A stretch of DNA of 64,000 nucleotides from Zoogloea sp041904905 (GTDB lineage Bacteria > Pseudomonadota > Gammaproteobacteria > Burkholderiales > Rhodocyclaceae). The position numbers were made by a program, and so were the translations under genes. The notes beneath the pieces are model-generated. The model did not search any database, was not told the origin of the DNA, and saw only the letters and a program-made list of their open reading frames with translations. This document shows, one piece after another, positions 24,163-33,444 of the stretch (positions are counted from its first letter, which is position 1; each line of letters opens with the position of its first letter). The stretch spans positions 1 through 64,000 of the forward strand of contig NZ_JAYRMI010000010.1 of assembly GCF_041904905.1 (NCBI RefSeq). Direction: 5' to 3'.

Positions 24163-24179
24163 CTTAAGCCACCCTTAAC
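24163..24179. promoter_or_regulatory. PmrA/QseB-like direct-repeat box
   Basis: CTTAAG-N5-CTTAAC lies 83 bp upstream of the lipoprotein-cytochrome c start. It closely resembles the PmrA/QseB consensus of two CTTAA half-sites separated by one helical turn, matching the subfamily of the response regulator encoded at the end of the same gene string. The rest of the 346-bp gap (24081-24426) contains no credible gene. Confidence 0.5.
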
Positions 24180-24426
24180 GGCCACCGCGGGGCACCCGAC
24201 GCTATGCCAGCGCCGTCCAGGCCACCCCCGGCCCCCGGGCTGACGGCCAGCACCGACATGCCGGGGAAGTCGAAGGCCGACAGCGAGCGCCCCGGCCCGC
24301 GTCCGTCCTGAGGCAAATGGCGGTCGGTGAGGGTCGGCACCGTGGCATGGCGGAAGACGCACGAAACGTACTTAGTCCATGCATACCCCGCCCTGTATGG
24401 AGCCGTCGGCAGCGCTAAGGGCAGCG

Positions 24427-25011
24427 ATGAGCACGCCCGACCTGAACCTCCTCGTCACCCTCGATGCGCTGCTTGCCGAAGGCAGCATGGCCGGCGCCGC
24501 AGGACGGCTGCGCGACGGACGGGTCGACCTGGAGACCGGCGCGATCGGCAAGCACACCGCGCCGGAGCTGCGGGTGCAGGCCCTCTTCCGCGACCGCCTC
24601 GTGGGAGTGGTGGCCGCGGGTCACGCCCTGTGAGAGGGAGAGATCACCGCCGCCCGCTACGCCGCCGGACGGCACGTGCGAGTGGCCTGCAAGGGGGTGG
24701 ACCGGGGGCCGGTGGACGACGATCTCACGGCCCTGGGGCTGGCGCGTCAGGCGGTGGCCACGGAGGGCGGCTTCGCCACCGCGCTGGCGCTGGTGCGCAA
24801 CGCCGCCCTGATCGCCAGCGTGCCCGAACGCCACACCGGCCGTCTGCGGGAGGGGCTGCACCGCTGTGCGCTGCCGGTAGCGCTGCCGGAGATCACCGTT
24901 TCGATGCTGTAGCACCCGCGCTTCGACGGCGACCCCGCGCATCGCTGGCTGCGCGCGGCGGAGCACCGGGTGAGCGCCAACCCGCCGGCTGCAGACGAAG
25001 GAGGGGCCTGA
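24427..25011 (+). pseudogene. LysR-family regulator pseudogene
   Basis: One continuous frame reads as a LysR regulator that has lost most of its middle. The start MSTPDLNLLVTLDALLAEGSMAGAA is a normal LysR N terminus, but after 24 residues it jumps to a fragment equivalent to the effector domain, so most of the HTH and hinge are missing. Two in-frame stops follow (TGA 24631, TAG 24910), and recognisable LysR C-terminal sequence continues through both (HPRFDGDPAHRWLR) to a final TGA at 25009. An in-frame internal deletion plus two nonsense mutations make function very unlikely. Confidence 0.82.
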
Positions 25012-25061
25012 CCGGCGCGGAGGCGCGGGCCCGGCGGTGAAGGACAGCCGCTCACGCCATC

Positions 25062-25541
25062 TCAGCAGCCCAGCTCCCGGAAGCGGCTGCGCAGCGCGAA
25101 CAGGCGCCGCTGCACCGCGGTCAGCTCGGCCCCGCTGGCCTGCCTCTCGATCTGCTCCAGCGCCGGCAGCTGGCTGTCGAGTTGCCGGCACTCCCGCTGG
25201 GCCTCGGGTGAGAGCCGCACCCGCTGGGCGAAGGTGTCGTGCTGGCGGGGGTTCATGCCGCCGATCGGCCGCAGCGCTTCGGCAACCTGCTCCCGGAACA
25301 CCTCGCGGCGCACGTCGTCGCCGACCCGCTCCTTGCCCGACAGCTTGCTGACGCCGCGGGTGGGCTCCACCTCGACCTTCTTCGCGCCCATGCAAGGGAC
25401 GTCGGAATACACCACCCGCCCCCCTTCGTCGCACTTGAAGACGTTACGGGATGGCGACGGCAGGGACTGGGCGGCGGCCAGGCCGGCCAGAAGCAGCGGC
25501 GCTGCCAGCAGGACAAGGGTTTGAGGGGTCTGGAGGCGCAT
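25062..25541 (-). CDS. DUF4124-domain secreted protein
   Basis: A 159-residue secreted protein with a signal peptide (LVLLAAPLLLAGLAAAQS). Just after it, NVFKCDEGGRVVYSDVPC is a typical DUF4124 motif with two cysteines likely to form a disulfide. The rest is helical and charged, ending in Cys. Function of DUF4124 proteins is not established. ATG 25541 gives a proper signal peptide; the frame extends upstream but without one. Confidence 0.8.
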   Translation of the reverse strand: MRLQTPQTLVLLAAPLLLAGLAAAQSLPSPSRNVFKCDEGGRVVYSDVPCMGAKKVEVEPTRGVSKLSGKERVGDDVRREVFREQVAEALRPIGGMNPRQHDTFAQRVRLSPEAQRECRQLDSQLPALEQIERQASGAELTAVQRRLFALRSRFRELGC

Positions 25542-25687
25542 GGGGTTCGGGGGCGGTTGGGGGAGACTTGACCGGCGGGATCGGCGCGACCGGCAGGCTT
25601 CGCCGCGACGCATCCCCGAATCCGCCGGGCATTCACGCATGTCATAGATTCTACCTGCCGCCAAGCGCCCTGAACATCGCGGGTGCC

Positions 25688-26149
25688 CTACAAGGGCAGC
25701 GAGTGATCGGCCTTGATCTCGCGGAGCGAGAGGTTCGAGCGGATCGCGCTCACGCCGGGCAGGCGACGCAGGGTGTCGCGGACGAAAATGCCGTAGGCGT
25801 CCAGATCCGCGGCGACGACCTGCAGCAGGTAGTCCGACTCGCCGGTGACGTTATGGCAGAACAGCACCTCGGGCATGGCCGCCACCCGCTGCTCGAACTG
25901 CAGCGGGGCGTCGCCGGCGTGGTCGCCCAGGGTGATCTGCACGAAGGCCACCACGCCGTAGCCCAGCTTGCGGCGGTTCAGCTCCGCCCGGTAGGCGGCG
26001 ATGTAGCCGTCGGCCTCCAGGCGCTTGAGCCGGCGCCAGCAGGGGGTTTCGGAGAGCGCCACCTGCTCGGCCAGGCGGGCGTTGGTGAGCCGGCCGTCCC
26101 GCTGCAGGGCGCGCAGGATGGCGATGTCGGTGCTGTCGAGGGCATCCAT
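25688..26149 (-). CDS. Lrp/AsnC-family transcriptional regulator
   Basis: A 153-residue Lrp-type regulator: an N-terminal winged helix-turn-helix (DSTDIAILRALQRDGRLTN and LAEQVALSETPCWRRLKRL) followed by a RAM ligand-binding domain (SDYLLQVVAADLDAYGIFV). These octameric regulators sense amino acids. The gene is divergent from a LysE-family exporter with a 132-bp AT-richer gap, the classic arrangement in which Lrp controls amino-acid export (as with LysG/LysE or Lrp/BrnFE). ATG 26149 gives the canonical N terminus. Confidence 0.92.
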   Translation of the reverse strand: MDALDSTDIAILRALQRDGRLTNARLAEQVALSETPCWRRLKRLEADGYIAAYRAELNRRKLGYGVVAFVQITLGDHAGDAPLQFEQRVAAMPEVLFCHNVTGESDYLLQVVAADLDAYGIFVRDTLRRLPGVSAIRSNLSLREIKADHSLPL

Positions 26150-26281
26150 GAAAGAATTTTTTCCGTTCGGTGGCTTACCGGCAATTATCTGCCCGAAAAC
26201 ACCACAGCCCGGAAATAAATAGCAATCCCGCTCCCGGCGTTCCACGGGAAGATAGGTGCTGCTTTTGACCGAGGAGCCGCG

Positions 26282-26908
26282 ATGCCCGGCGTGTCCGATC
26301 TTTCCCTGTTCGTTGCCGCGCTGGTGGCGGTGTACCTGTTGCCGGGGCCCGACATGGCCCTCGCGATGTCCACGGCGATCTCACGGGGCACGCGCCACGG
26401 GCTGGCGGCGGCGGCCGGGCTGGCGGCCTCGCGGGCGATCCACGTGAGCCTCGCGGGGGCGGGGCTGGCCGCCTTGCTCGCCGCCCATCCGGATCTGTTC
26501 GCCGCGGTCCGCTGGGTGGGTGCGGCCTATCTGCTGTGGCTGGCGTGGAAGGTGGCGATGTCCAGCGGCCAGCTGGCGCTCGACGGCGAGACGGCCGACG
26601 CCCCGGCCTGGGACGCCGCCCGGCGGGGCGTGCTGACCAACCTGGTCAACCCGAAGGCGCTGATGTTCTGCGCCCTGCTGCTGCCCCAGTTCGTGCATCG
26701 GGAGCAGGGCAGCCTGGCGGCCCAGTATCTGGTGCTGGGCCTGGTGCTGGTGGGCATCGGCTTCGCCTTCGACCTGTGCTACGTGCTGCTGGCCGGCCGG
26801 CTGGCGGCGTGGCTGGGGGCGTCGCCGCGGGCGGCGCGGGTGCAGCGCCTGGGCTTTGCGGCGGTGTTCGGGGTGGCGGCCGTCCGCCTCGCGGTGCGCG
26901 AGCATTAA
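26282..26908 (+). CDS. LysE-family amino acid exporter
   Basis: A 208-residue membrane protein of the LysE/RhtB family with about six hydrophobic segments. The signature LLPGPDMALAMSTAISRG-like region and NLVNPKALMFC are typical. It likely exports an amino acid or derivative. The divergent Lrp regulator probably induces it when the substrate accumulates. The ribosome site GAGG lies just upstream of ATG 26282. Confidence 0.92.
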   Translation: MPGVSDLSLFVAALVAVYLLPGPDMALAMSTAISRGTRHGLAAAAGLAASRAIHVSLAGAGLAALLAAHPDLFAAVRWVGAAYLLWLAWKVAMSSGQLALDGETADAPAWDAARRGVLTNLVNPKALMFCALLLPQFVHREQGSLAAQYLVLGLVLVGIGFAFDLCYVLLAGRLAAWLGASPRAARVQRLGFAAVFGVAAVRLAVREH

Positions 26909-26976
26909 GCCCCAGCGAAAGGGGCCGCCCCTCGCGGCGCGGCCCCGGCAGATGCCCGGCGGAGAGCCGGCGGCCC

Positions 26977-28383
26977 TCAGCTGCCCTTCCAGCCCCCGCC
27001 CAGGGCCTTGAAGAGATCGACCGAGGCGCTGAGGCGGGCCTGACGGTTCTGCACCCAGGCGAGGGTGGCGTCGTTGGCGGTGCGCTGGGCGGTGAGCACT
27101 TCGAGGTAGGGCGAGTAGCCGCCGTCGTAGCGGGCCTGGGCGAGCTTGAGGGCGCGCTGGGCGGCGGTCATGGCGGTGGTGTAGGCGTCTTCGGCTTCGG
27201 CGTTCTGGCGCACGGTGACGAGCGCGTCGTTCACCTCGCGGAAGGCGGTCTGCACCGTCTTGCGGTAGGTTTCGAGGGTTTGAGCCTGCTGGGCGCTCAC
27301 CTGATCCACCTGGGCGCGCAGACGGCCGCCTTCAAAGATGGGCTGGGTGATGCCGGCGCCCAGCGACCAGATGGCCGACGGGGCACTGAACAGCTGGGAC
27401 AGATCCTTGCTCTCGCGGCCGAAGTTGCCGGTGAGGGTGATGCTGGGGAACAGCGCGGCCTTGGCGACGCCGATCCTGGCGTTGGCGGCGATCAGGTCGG
27501 TCTCGGCCTTGCGCACGTCGGGGCGGCCTTCGAGCAGCGCCGACGGCAGGCCGGCGGGCGGCACCGGCGGCACCGGCAGGCTGCGCAGGTCGGCCGGGGC
27601 GAGCTTGAGCCCGGGCTGGCCCACCAGCAGGCCGATGAGGTTTTCGGCCAGCGCGCGGTTCTTCTCGAGCTGCACCTGGGCCGCCGTGTAGGTGGCGAGC
27701 TGGCCTTCGGCCTGCTGCACGTCGAGCTGGGAGGCGATGCCGCCCTCGAAGCGGGTGCGGGTGAGCTGGGCGCTCTTCGCCTGGCTGGTGACCGAATCGG
27801 TGTTGACCAGGATCTGGGCGTCCAGCGCGCGCAGGCTGAGGTAGGCCTGCACCACCGACGCGGCGAGGCTGAGGGACACCGTCTCGCTGGCGTAGCGGGT
27901 GCCCAGGGCCTGGGCGCGGGCGGCCTCGGAGGCGCGCCGCAGCCGGCCCCACACGTCCAGCTCGAAGGAGGTGGACAGGGCCATCTTCACGTTGCTGCGG
28001 GTGATCGGCGCGGTGGACGGGATGGGCGTGGCGGTGGTCTGGCTGATCCGGTTGCGGGTGCCGGCAACGGTGCCGTCCACCTGGGGCAAGAGGGCCGCAT
28101 CCACCTGACGCAGCACGGCGTCGGCTTCTTCGATGCGGGCGGCGGCAATCAGGGCGTCGGGGCTGCTGGCAAAGGCCTGGCGGACCAGATCGTCGAGGGT
28201 GGCGTCGCCGAAGAGGGTCCACCAGTTGCTGGCGATGGCCGGCGCGGCCGACACCGGCGCGGCGGCGTATTGCGCCGGCAGCTGGAGCCGGGCGTCGGGG
28301 CGGGCGTAGTCGGGGCCGATGGCGCAGCCCGTGAGGGCGCCGGCAAAACCCAGCGCCAGCAGGGCGGGAAGGGTGCGGATCAT
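26977..28383 (-). CDS. RND efflux outer-membrane channel lipoprotein (OprM/NodT family)
   Basis: A 468-residue outer-membrane efflux protein. The signal peptide ends in lipobox LTGC (Cys about residue 20) and is followed by CAIGPDYARP, typical of NodT/OprM lipoproteins. Two repeats of the TolC-like outer-membrane efflux domain cover the rest. Its ATG (28383) overlaps the stop of the permease gene by four bases, so it is translationally coupled as third gene of the pump operon. It forms the outer-membrane exit duct. Confidence 0.93.
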   Translation of the reverse strand: MIRTLPALLALGFAGALTGCAIGPDYARPDARLQLPAQYAAAPVSAAPAIASNWWTLFGDATLDDLVRQAFASSPDALIAAARIEEADAVLRQVDAALLPQVDGTVAGTRNRISQTTATPIPSTAPITRSNVKMALSTSFELDVWGRLRRASEAARAQALGTRYASETVSLSLAASVVQAYLSLRALDAQILVNTDSVTSQAKSAQLTRTRFEGGIASQLDVQQAEGQLATYTAAQVQLEKNRALAENLIGLLVGQPGLKLAPADLRSLPVPPVPPAGLPSALLEGRPDVRKAETDLIAANARIGVAKAALFPSITLTGNFGRESKDLSQLFSAPSAIWSLGAGITQPIFEGGRLRAQVDQVSAQQAQTLETYRKTVQTAFREVNDALVTVRQNAEAEDAYTTAMTAAQRALKLAQARYDGGYSPYLEVLTAQRTANDATLAWVQNRQARLSASVDLFKALGGGWKGS

Positions 28384-31300
28384 TGCTTCACCTCCGGGGT
28401 GTGGGCCTGGGGCAGATCGCCGGCCGGGTGGCGGGTCTTGCCGCGGCTCAACCACTTGAAGAACAGGGGCACGAAGAGGGTGGCGATGAAGGTGGCGGCG
28501 AGCATCCCGCCGACCACGCCGGTGCCCATCGAGCGGCGGGCGGCAGCGCCGGCGCCGGTGGAGATGGCCAGCGGCAGCACGCCCAGCACGAAGGCCAGCG
28601 AGGTCATCACGATGGGGCGGAAGCGCAGCCGCGCGGCTTCCACCGCGGCCTCGACGATGCCCATGCCTTCGGCCTGCTTCTGGGCCGCGAACTCGACGAT
28701 CAGGATCGCGTTCTTGGCCGCCAGCCCCACCAGCACCACCAGGCCGATCTGGAAGTAGATGTCGTTGGGCATGCCGCGCAGGAGCACGGCCAGCAGGGCG
28801 CCGAACATGGCGAAGGGCACCGCCATGATGACCGCCAGCGGCAGCGACCATTTTTCGTACTGGGCGGCGAGGATCAGGAAGACCATCACGATGCCGAAGG
28901 TGAAGGCGATCACCGAGGCGTTGCCGGTGCGCTTCTCCTGGAAGGCCTGGCCGACCCATTCGGTGCGATAGCCTTCCGGCAGCACTTCGGCGGAGACTTC
29001 CTCGACGGCCTTGATGGCGTCGCCCGAGCTGTAGCCCGGCGCGGCACCGCCCATCACCTTGGCGGCGACGAAGCCGTTGAAGCGCTCGATCATCTCGGGG
29101 CCGGTGATGGTCTTGACGGTGGCGACCGCGGAGAGCGGCACCATGGCCCCGCCAGCCGCCTTGACGTAGGACTTGAGGATGTCTTCCGGCTTGGCGCGGT
29201 TGGCGGCTTCGGCCTGCAGCTGGACCTTGTAGGTCTTGCCGCCGCGGTTGAAGTCATTGACGTACAGCGTGCCGGTGGTGGCCTGCAGGGTGGCGTAGAT
29301 GGAATCCAGCGAGATGCCCATCGACATGGCCTTGGGTTCGTCCACCTCGACGAAGAGCTGGGGCGCGCCCACCCGGAAGAAGCTGTTGATGCCGGCCAGC
29401 TCCGGACGCTTCTTGAGGGCCTCGACGAGCTGGCCGGTGACCGCCGCCAGGCTGCGGGCGTCGCCGTCGGCACGGTTCTGCAGATACACCTCGAAGCCGC
29501 CGGCGGTGCCCAGGCCCTGGATGGGCGGCGGGTTGAACACCAGCCCCATGCCGTCGGGCAGGCTCATGCCCAGGCCGGTGAACTTGCCGGCCATGGCGTC
29601 GGTAGTGACGGTGCGCGCCTCCCACGGCTTGAAGATGATGAAGGTGGTGGCGACGCTGGGCCGGTTGTTGCCGGTGATGAAATCGACCCCCTTCACGAAG
29701 AAGATGTTCTCGATGTCGTCGGACATGATGCGCTGGCGCATCTGGTCGGTGGCGACGTTGGTGCGCTGGGCGGAGGCGCCGTCGGTGAGGGTGACGAAGC
29801 CGAACAGGTAGCCCTGGTCTTCGGCCGGCACGAAGCTGCCCGGCACGGTGCGCAGCAGGAAGGCCGCGGCGCCGATGGTCAGCAGGAACACCAGGGTGCC
29901 GATGATGCCGTGGCGCAGGGTGAGGCTGACGGTGCCGGTGTAGCTGTTGGTGAAGCGCTCGAACAGCCGGTTGAAGGGCTTGAACAGCGGCTTCTCCTCG
30001 TGGGTCGGCTTGAGCAGCAGGGCGCACAGGGCCGGGGTGAGGGTGAGGGCGACGATGCCGGAGATCACCACCGCCACCGCCACGGTGACCGCGAACTGCT
30101 TGTACAGCACGCCGGCGATGCCCCCCAGGAAGGCCACCGGCACGAACACGGCGCACAGCACCAGCACGATGGCGACCACCGCGCCGGACACCTCGCGCAT
30201 GGCCTCGATGGCGGCGTCCCTGGGCGAGAGCTTCTGCTCGTTCATCAGGCGCTCGACGTTCTCGAGCACGACGATCGCGTCATCCACCACGATGCCGATC
30301 GCCAGCACCATCGCGAACAGGGTGAGGGTGTTGATCGAGAAGCCGAACAGCCACATGCCGGCGAAGGTGCCGATCAGCGACACCGGCACCGCGATGATCG
30401 GGATCAGCGTGGCGCGCCAGTTCTGGAGGAAGAGGTAAACCACCGCGATCACCAGGATGACCGCCTCGGCGAGGGTCTTGAGCACCTCCTTGGCGGATTC
30501 CTGGATGAAGCGGGTGGTGTCGTAGGGGATGATGTACTCGACGCCCTTCGGGAAGCGCTTCTGCATCTCGTCCAGGCGCGCCCGCACCGCCTTGGCGGTG
30601 TTGAGGGCGTTGGCGCCGGACTGCAGGTAGATGCCCATGCCCGACACCGGCGCGCCATTCACGGTGGTGCTGCGGTCGTAGCTGTCGGCGCCCAGTTCGA
30701 TGCGCGCCACATCACGCAGGCGCACCACCCCGTTGGGGCCGTCGGCCCGCAGGATGATGTTGCCGAACTCGTCGGTGGTGAGCAGGCGGCCCTTGGCGGT
30801 GACGGTGTAGGTGAGCTGCTGGCCATTGACCATCGGCTCGGCGCCGATCTTGCCGGCGGCGTTCTGGGTGTTCTGCACCCGGATCGCGGCGGCCACCTCG
30901 GAGGTGGTCACGCCCAGCTTGGCCATCACGTCGGGCTTGAGCCACAGGCGCATGGCGTAGATCGGGTCGAACTGCTGGGCGTCGCCCACGCCGGGGATAC
31001 GGCGGATCTCCTCGACCACGTTGGTATTCACGTAGTTGGAGAGGAACAGGGCGTCGTGGGTGCCTTCGGGCGAGCGCAGGGCCGCGAACATCAGGATGTT
31101 GTTGGAGCGCTTCTGCACCAGCACGCCGGTGCGCCGCACGTCGTCGGGCAGGCGCGGCTCGGCCACCTTCACCCGGTTATTGACGGCGATCAGCGCGTTG
31201 TCGGGGTTGGTGCCCACCTCGAAGGTGGCGGTGATGGTGACCACCCCGGCCGAGTTGCTGGTGGAGTTGTAGTAGATCAGGCCTTCGACGCCCGACAGCT

Positions 31301-31502
31301 GCTCCTCGATGGGCGCGGCGACGGTCTTGGAGAGGGTTTCGGCGTTGGCGCCGGGGAAGCTGGCGGTGATGATGACCGTCGGCGGGGTGATCTCGGGGTA
31401 CTGGGCGACCGGCAGCGTGAGCGAGGCCATGAGGCCGGCGATCACGATGACGATCGAGATGACCGACGCGAAGATCGGGCGACTGATGAAGAAGCGTGAC
31501 AT
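28380..31502 (-). CDS. RND multidrug efflux permease (AcrB/MexB type)
   Basis: A 1040-residue HAE1-family inner-membrane transporter of standard length. It starts MSRFFISRPIFASVISI, and the proton-relay aspartate pair is visible in GIVVDDAIVVLENVERLM of transmembrane helix 4. Large periplasmic loops follow helices 1 and 7. It drives proton-coupled export of hydrophobic compounds as a trimer with the adaptor and outer-membrane channel encoded on either side. ATG 31502 lies 13 bp after the adaptor stop. Close homologues include TtgB/MexB/AcrB; substrate range cannot be read. Confidence 0.95.
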   Translation of the reverse strand: MSRFFISRPIFASVISIVIVIAGLMASLTLPVAQYPEITPPTVIITASFPGANAETLSKTVAAPIEEQLSGVEGLIYYNSTSNSAGVVTITATFEVGTNPDNALIAVNNRVKVAEPRLPDDVRRTGVLVQKRSNNILMFAALRSPEGTHDALFLSNYVNTNVVEEIRRIPGVGDAQQFDPIYAMRLWLKPDVMAKLGVTTSEVAAAIRVQNTQNAAGKIGAEPMVNGQQLTYTVTAKGRLLTTDEFGNIILRADGPNGVVRLRDVARIELGADSYDRSTTVNGAPVSGMGIYLQSGANALNTAKAVRARLDEMQKRFPKGVEYIIPYDTTRFIQESAKEVLKTLAEAVILVIAVVYLFLQNWRATLIPIIAVPVSLIGTFAGMWLFGFSINTLTLFAMVLAIGIVVDDAIVVLENVERLMNEQKLSPRDAAIEAMREVSGAVVAIVLVLCAVFVPVAFLGGIAGVLYKQFAVTVAVAVVISGIVALTLTPALCALLLKPTHEEKPLFKPFNRLFERFTNSYTGTVSLTLRHGIIGTLVFLLTIGAAAFLLRTVPGSFVPAEDQGYLFGFVTLTDGASAQRTNVATDQMRQRIMSDDIENIFFVKGVDFITGNNRPSVATTFIIFKPWEARTVTTDAMAGKFTGLGMSLPDGMGLVFNPPPIQGLGTAGGFEVYLQNRADGDARSLAAVTGQLVEALKKRPELAGINSFFRVGAPQLFVEVDEPKAMSMGISLDSIYATLQATTGTLYVNDFNRGGKTYKVQLQAEAANRAKPEDILKSYVKAAGGAMVPLSAVATVKTITGPEMIERFNGFVAAKVMGGAAPGYSSGDAIKAVEEVSAEVLPEGYRTEWVGQAFQEKRTGNASVIAFTFGIVMVFLILAAQYEKWSLPLAVIMAVPFAMFGALLAVLLRGMPNDIYFQIGLVVLVGLAAKNAILIVEFAAQKQAEGMGIVEAAVEAARLRFRPIVMTSLAFVLGVLPLAISTGAGAAARRSMGTGVVGGMLAATFIATLFVPLFFKWLSRGKTRHPAGDLPQAHTPEVKQ

Positions 31503-31515
31503 GGATGGCGCCCCC

Positions 31516-32724
31516 TCAACCCTTGGCCGGCGCAGCGGCCGGGGCGGCGCCCGGCTTGCCGCCGGCACCCGGGCCTTCGCCCGGCCCGTGCGGGGCCACG
31601 GTGGCGCCCGGACGGAGCTTGATGAGGTTGTCCACGATCACCTTGTCGCCAGCCTTCAGGCCACCCAGGATGACCCACTCCTTGCCGCTCCACTGGCCGG
31701 TCTTGACCGGGCGCGGGGCGACCTTGTTGTCGGGACCGACGGTCATCACCACCGGGCCGCCGTCGGTCTGCATCACCGCCGCCTGGGGCACCTTGAACAC
31801 GCCCTCGCGCTCGCCGGTGATGAGGCGCGCCTTCACGAACTGGCCCGGCAGCAGCTTGCCGTCGGGGTTGGGAAACTCGCCGCGGAACTGCAGGGTGCCC
31901 AAGCGGGGGTCGATCTGGCTGGCGGCAAAGTTGAGCCGGCCGCGCTGGGCGTAGGTGCTGCCATCCGGCAGAACCACCTCGACGCCGCGGATGGCCTTCG
32001 GGTTGAAGCGGCCGTCCGGCGAGGCGGCGGTGAGTTCGGTGTCGGACACCGAGAAGCGCACCCAGATCGGGTTCACCTGGACGATGGTGGTGAGCAGGGT
32101 GCCGGCACCGCTGGCCACCAGCGTGCCCTCCGATACCTGAGCGCGGCCTGTCACGCCGGACACCGGCGCGGTAACATTGGCATAGGAAAGGTTCAGCTCG
32201 GCCTGGCGCAGCGCGGCCTGGGCGGCCTGCACCGCAGCCAGGGCCACGCTGTTGTCGGAGCTGGCGGTGTCGTACTCGCGCTGGCTGATGGCCTGCTGGG
32301 CCAGCAGCGCCTTGAGGCGGGCCGCCTCGCGCTGGGTCTGTTCGACCTTGGCCTTGGCCTCGGCCAGTTGGGCCCTGGCCTGGGCCACGGCCACGTCGAG
32401 GGGCTCCCGGTCGATCTGGAAGAGGGTCTGGCCGGCCTTCACGGTGGCGCCTTCTTCGTACACGCGCTTCATGAGGATGCCGCCGACCCGCGCACGCACT
32501 TCAACCTCCCGCGCGCCTTCGGTCTGGGCGACGGCCTCGACGCTGGTCTCGGCCCGGGTGGGCTGCATCTCGACGGCGGTCACCGGCATCGGCGGCATGC
32601 CACCGGCGGGCGGTCCGCCGGCGCCCTGCTCCTTGCCGGAGCAGCCGAACAGCAGAAAGGAAACCGCCAGCGCCGGCACGGCGAGGCGGAACGAGAAGGG
32701 CTGGGGATGGGGGTGCGCGCTCAA
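31516..32724 (-). CDS. RND efflux periplasmic adaptor lipoprotein (AcrA/MexA type)
   Basis: A 402-residue membrane fusion protein with lipoprotein signal (lipobox LLFGC, C28). Visible are the lipoyl-like half-motifs (VRARVGGILMKRVYEEGATV and APVSGVTGRAQVSEG), a long alpha-helical hairpin between them, and a beta-barrel region (NPIWVRFSVSDTEL). The C terminus is Pro/Gly/Ala rich. First gene of the pump operon; divergent from the TetR regulator, with an AcrR-like operator in the gap. Confidence 0.94.
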   Translation of the reverse strand: MSAHPHPQPFSFRLAVPALAVSFLLFGCSGKEQGAGGPPAGGMPPMPVTAVEMQPTRAETSVEAVAQTEGAREVEVRARVGGILMKRVYEEGATVKAGQTLFQIDREPLDVAVAQARAQLAEAKAKVEQTQREAARLKALLAQQAISQREYDTASSDNSVALAAVQAAQAALRQAELNLSYANVTAPVSGVTGRAQVSEGTLVASGAGTLLTTIVQVNPIWVRFSVSDTELTAASPDGRFNPKAIRGVEVVLPDGSTYAQRGRLNFAASQIDPRLGTLQFRGEFPNPDGKLLPGQFVKARLITGEREGVFKVPQAAVMQTDGGPVVMTVGPDNKVAPRPVKTGQWSGKEWVILGGLKAGDKVIVDNLIKLRPGATVAPHGPGEGPGAGGKPGAAPAAAPAKG

Positions 32725-32770
32725 GATCGACTCCAGGGCTGGATTTCTGGTTTGTATTGGGGCACAGTTT

Positions 32771-32790
32771 CATACAAACACGAATGTATG
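32771..32790. promoter_or_regulatory. AcrR/TtgR-like operator
   Basis: CATACA-N8-TGTATG, a perfect 6-bp inverted repeat in AT-rich DNA, sits midway in the 108-bp gap between the divergent adaptor and TetR genes. It closely resembles known AcrR operators (TACATACATT half-sites around an 8-bp centre), and the neighbouring regulator belongs to the same group. Binding would repress both the pump operon and the regulator. Confidence 0.65.
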
Positions 32791-32832
32791 TAAATAGCCC
32801 TCACTAACATTCTACGACGGGATTAATGCAAT

Positions 32833-33438
32833 ATGGTTCGCAGGACCAAGGAAGAAGCCGAAGAAACGCGCCGCCAGATCATCGAGGCGGCCCGCCGGGT
32901 CTTTCTGGAATGCGGGGTTGGCAGCACCAGCCTCGAGAAGATCGCTGCCGCCGCGGGGGTGACCCGGGGCGCGGTTTACTGGCACTTCAAGAACAAGACC
33001 GATCTGTTCTTCGCGATGCGCGAGGACGCGGTGCTGCCCTTCCTCGACCGGGTGGTGTTCGACGCCGGGACCGACGACCCCCTGGGCGGCATCGAGCGGG
33101 CCCTGCAGGAGATCATCCACATTCTGGTGGACGAGGCCCAGACCCGCGAGACCTTCGAGATCCTCGCCTTCAAGTGCGAGTACGTGGGCGAGTTCAGCGC
33201 GATGAAGAGCTGCACCGCGGGGCAGATGGATTTCCTGGGGCTGCTCGGCGAGGCTTACCGCCGGGCCGCGGCGCGGGGCCAGCTGCGCCAGCCGGCCGAC
33301 CCGGAGATGCTCGCCTACGACACCTTCCTGTTCGTGGGCGGGCTCATCAAGCACTGGATCGCCTGCACCCCCGACGAGCGCTTCCGGGTGGACGCGAAGC
33401 GCTTCATCGCCCAGCACGTGGCCCTGCGCCGGGCCTGA
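32833..33438 (+). CDS. TetR-family repressor of RND pump (AcrR/TtgR-like)
   Basis: A 201-residue TetR regulator starting MVRRTKEEAEETRRQIIEAA with helix-turn-helix TSLEKIAAAAGVTRGAVYWHF, nearly identical to the AcrR/TtgR/MexZ consensus, then a helical ligand domain. It is divergent from the RND pump operon and almost certainly represses it, being released by pump substrates. The gene ends close to the convergent beta-helix gene. Confidence 0.94.
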   Translation: MVRRTKEEAEETRRQIIEAARRVFLECGVGSTSLEKIAAAAGVTRGAVYWHFKNKTDLFFAMREDAVLPFLDRVVFDAGTDDPLGGIERALQEIIHILVDEAQTRETFEILAFKCEYVGEFSAMKSCTAGQMDFLGLLGEAYRRAAARGQLRQPADPEMLAYDTFLFVGGLIKHWIACTPDERFRVDAKRFIAQHVALRRA

Positions 33439-33444
33439 GGGCGG

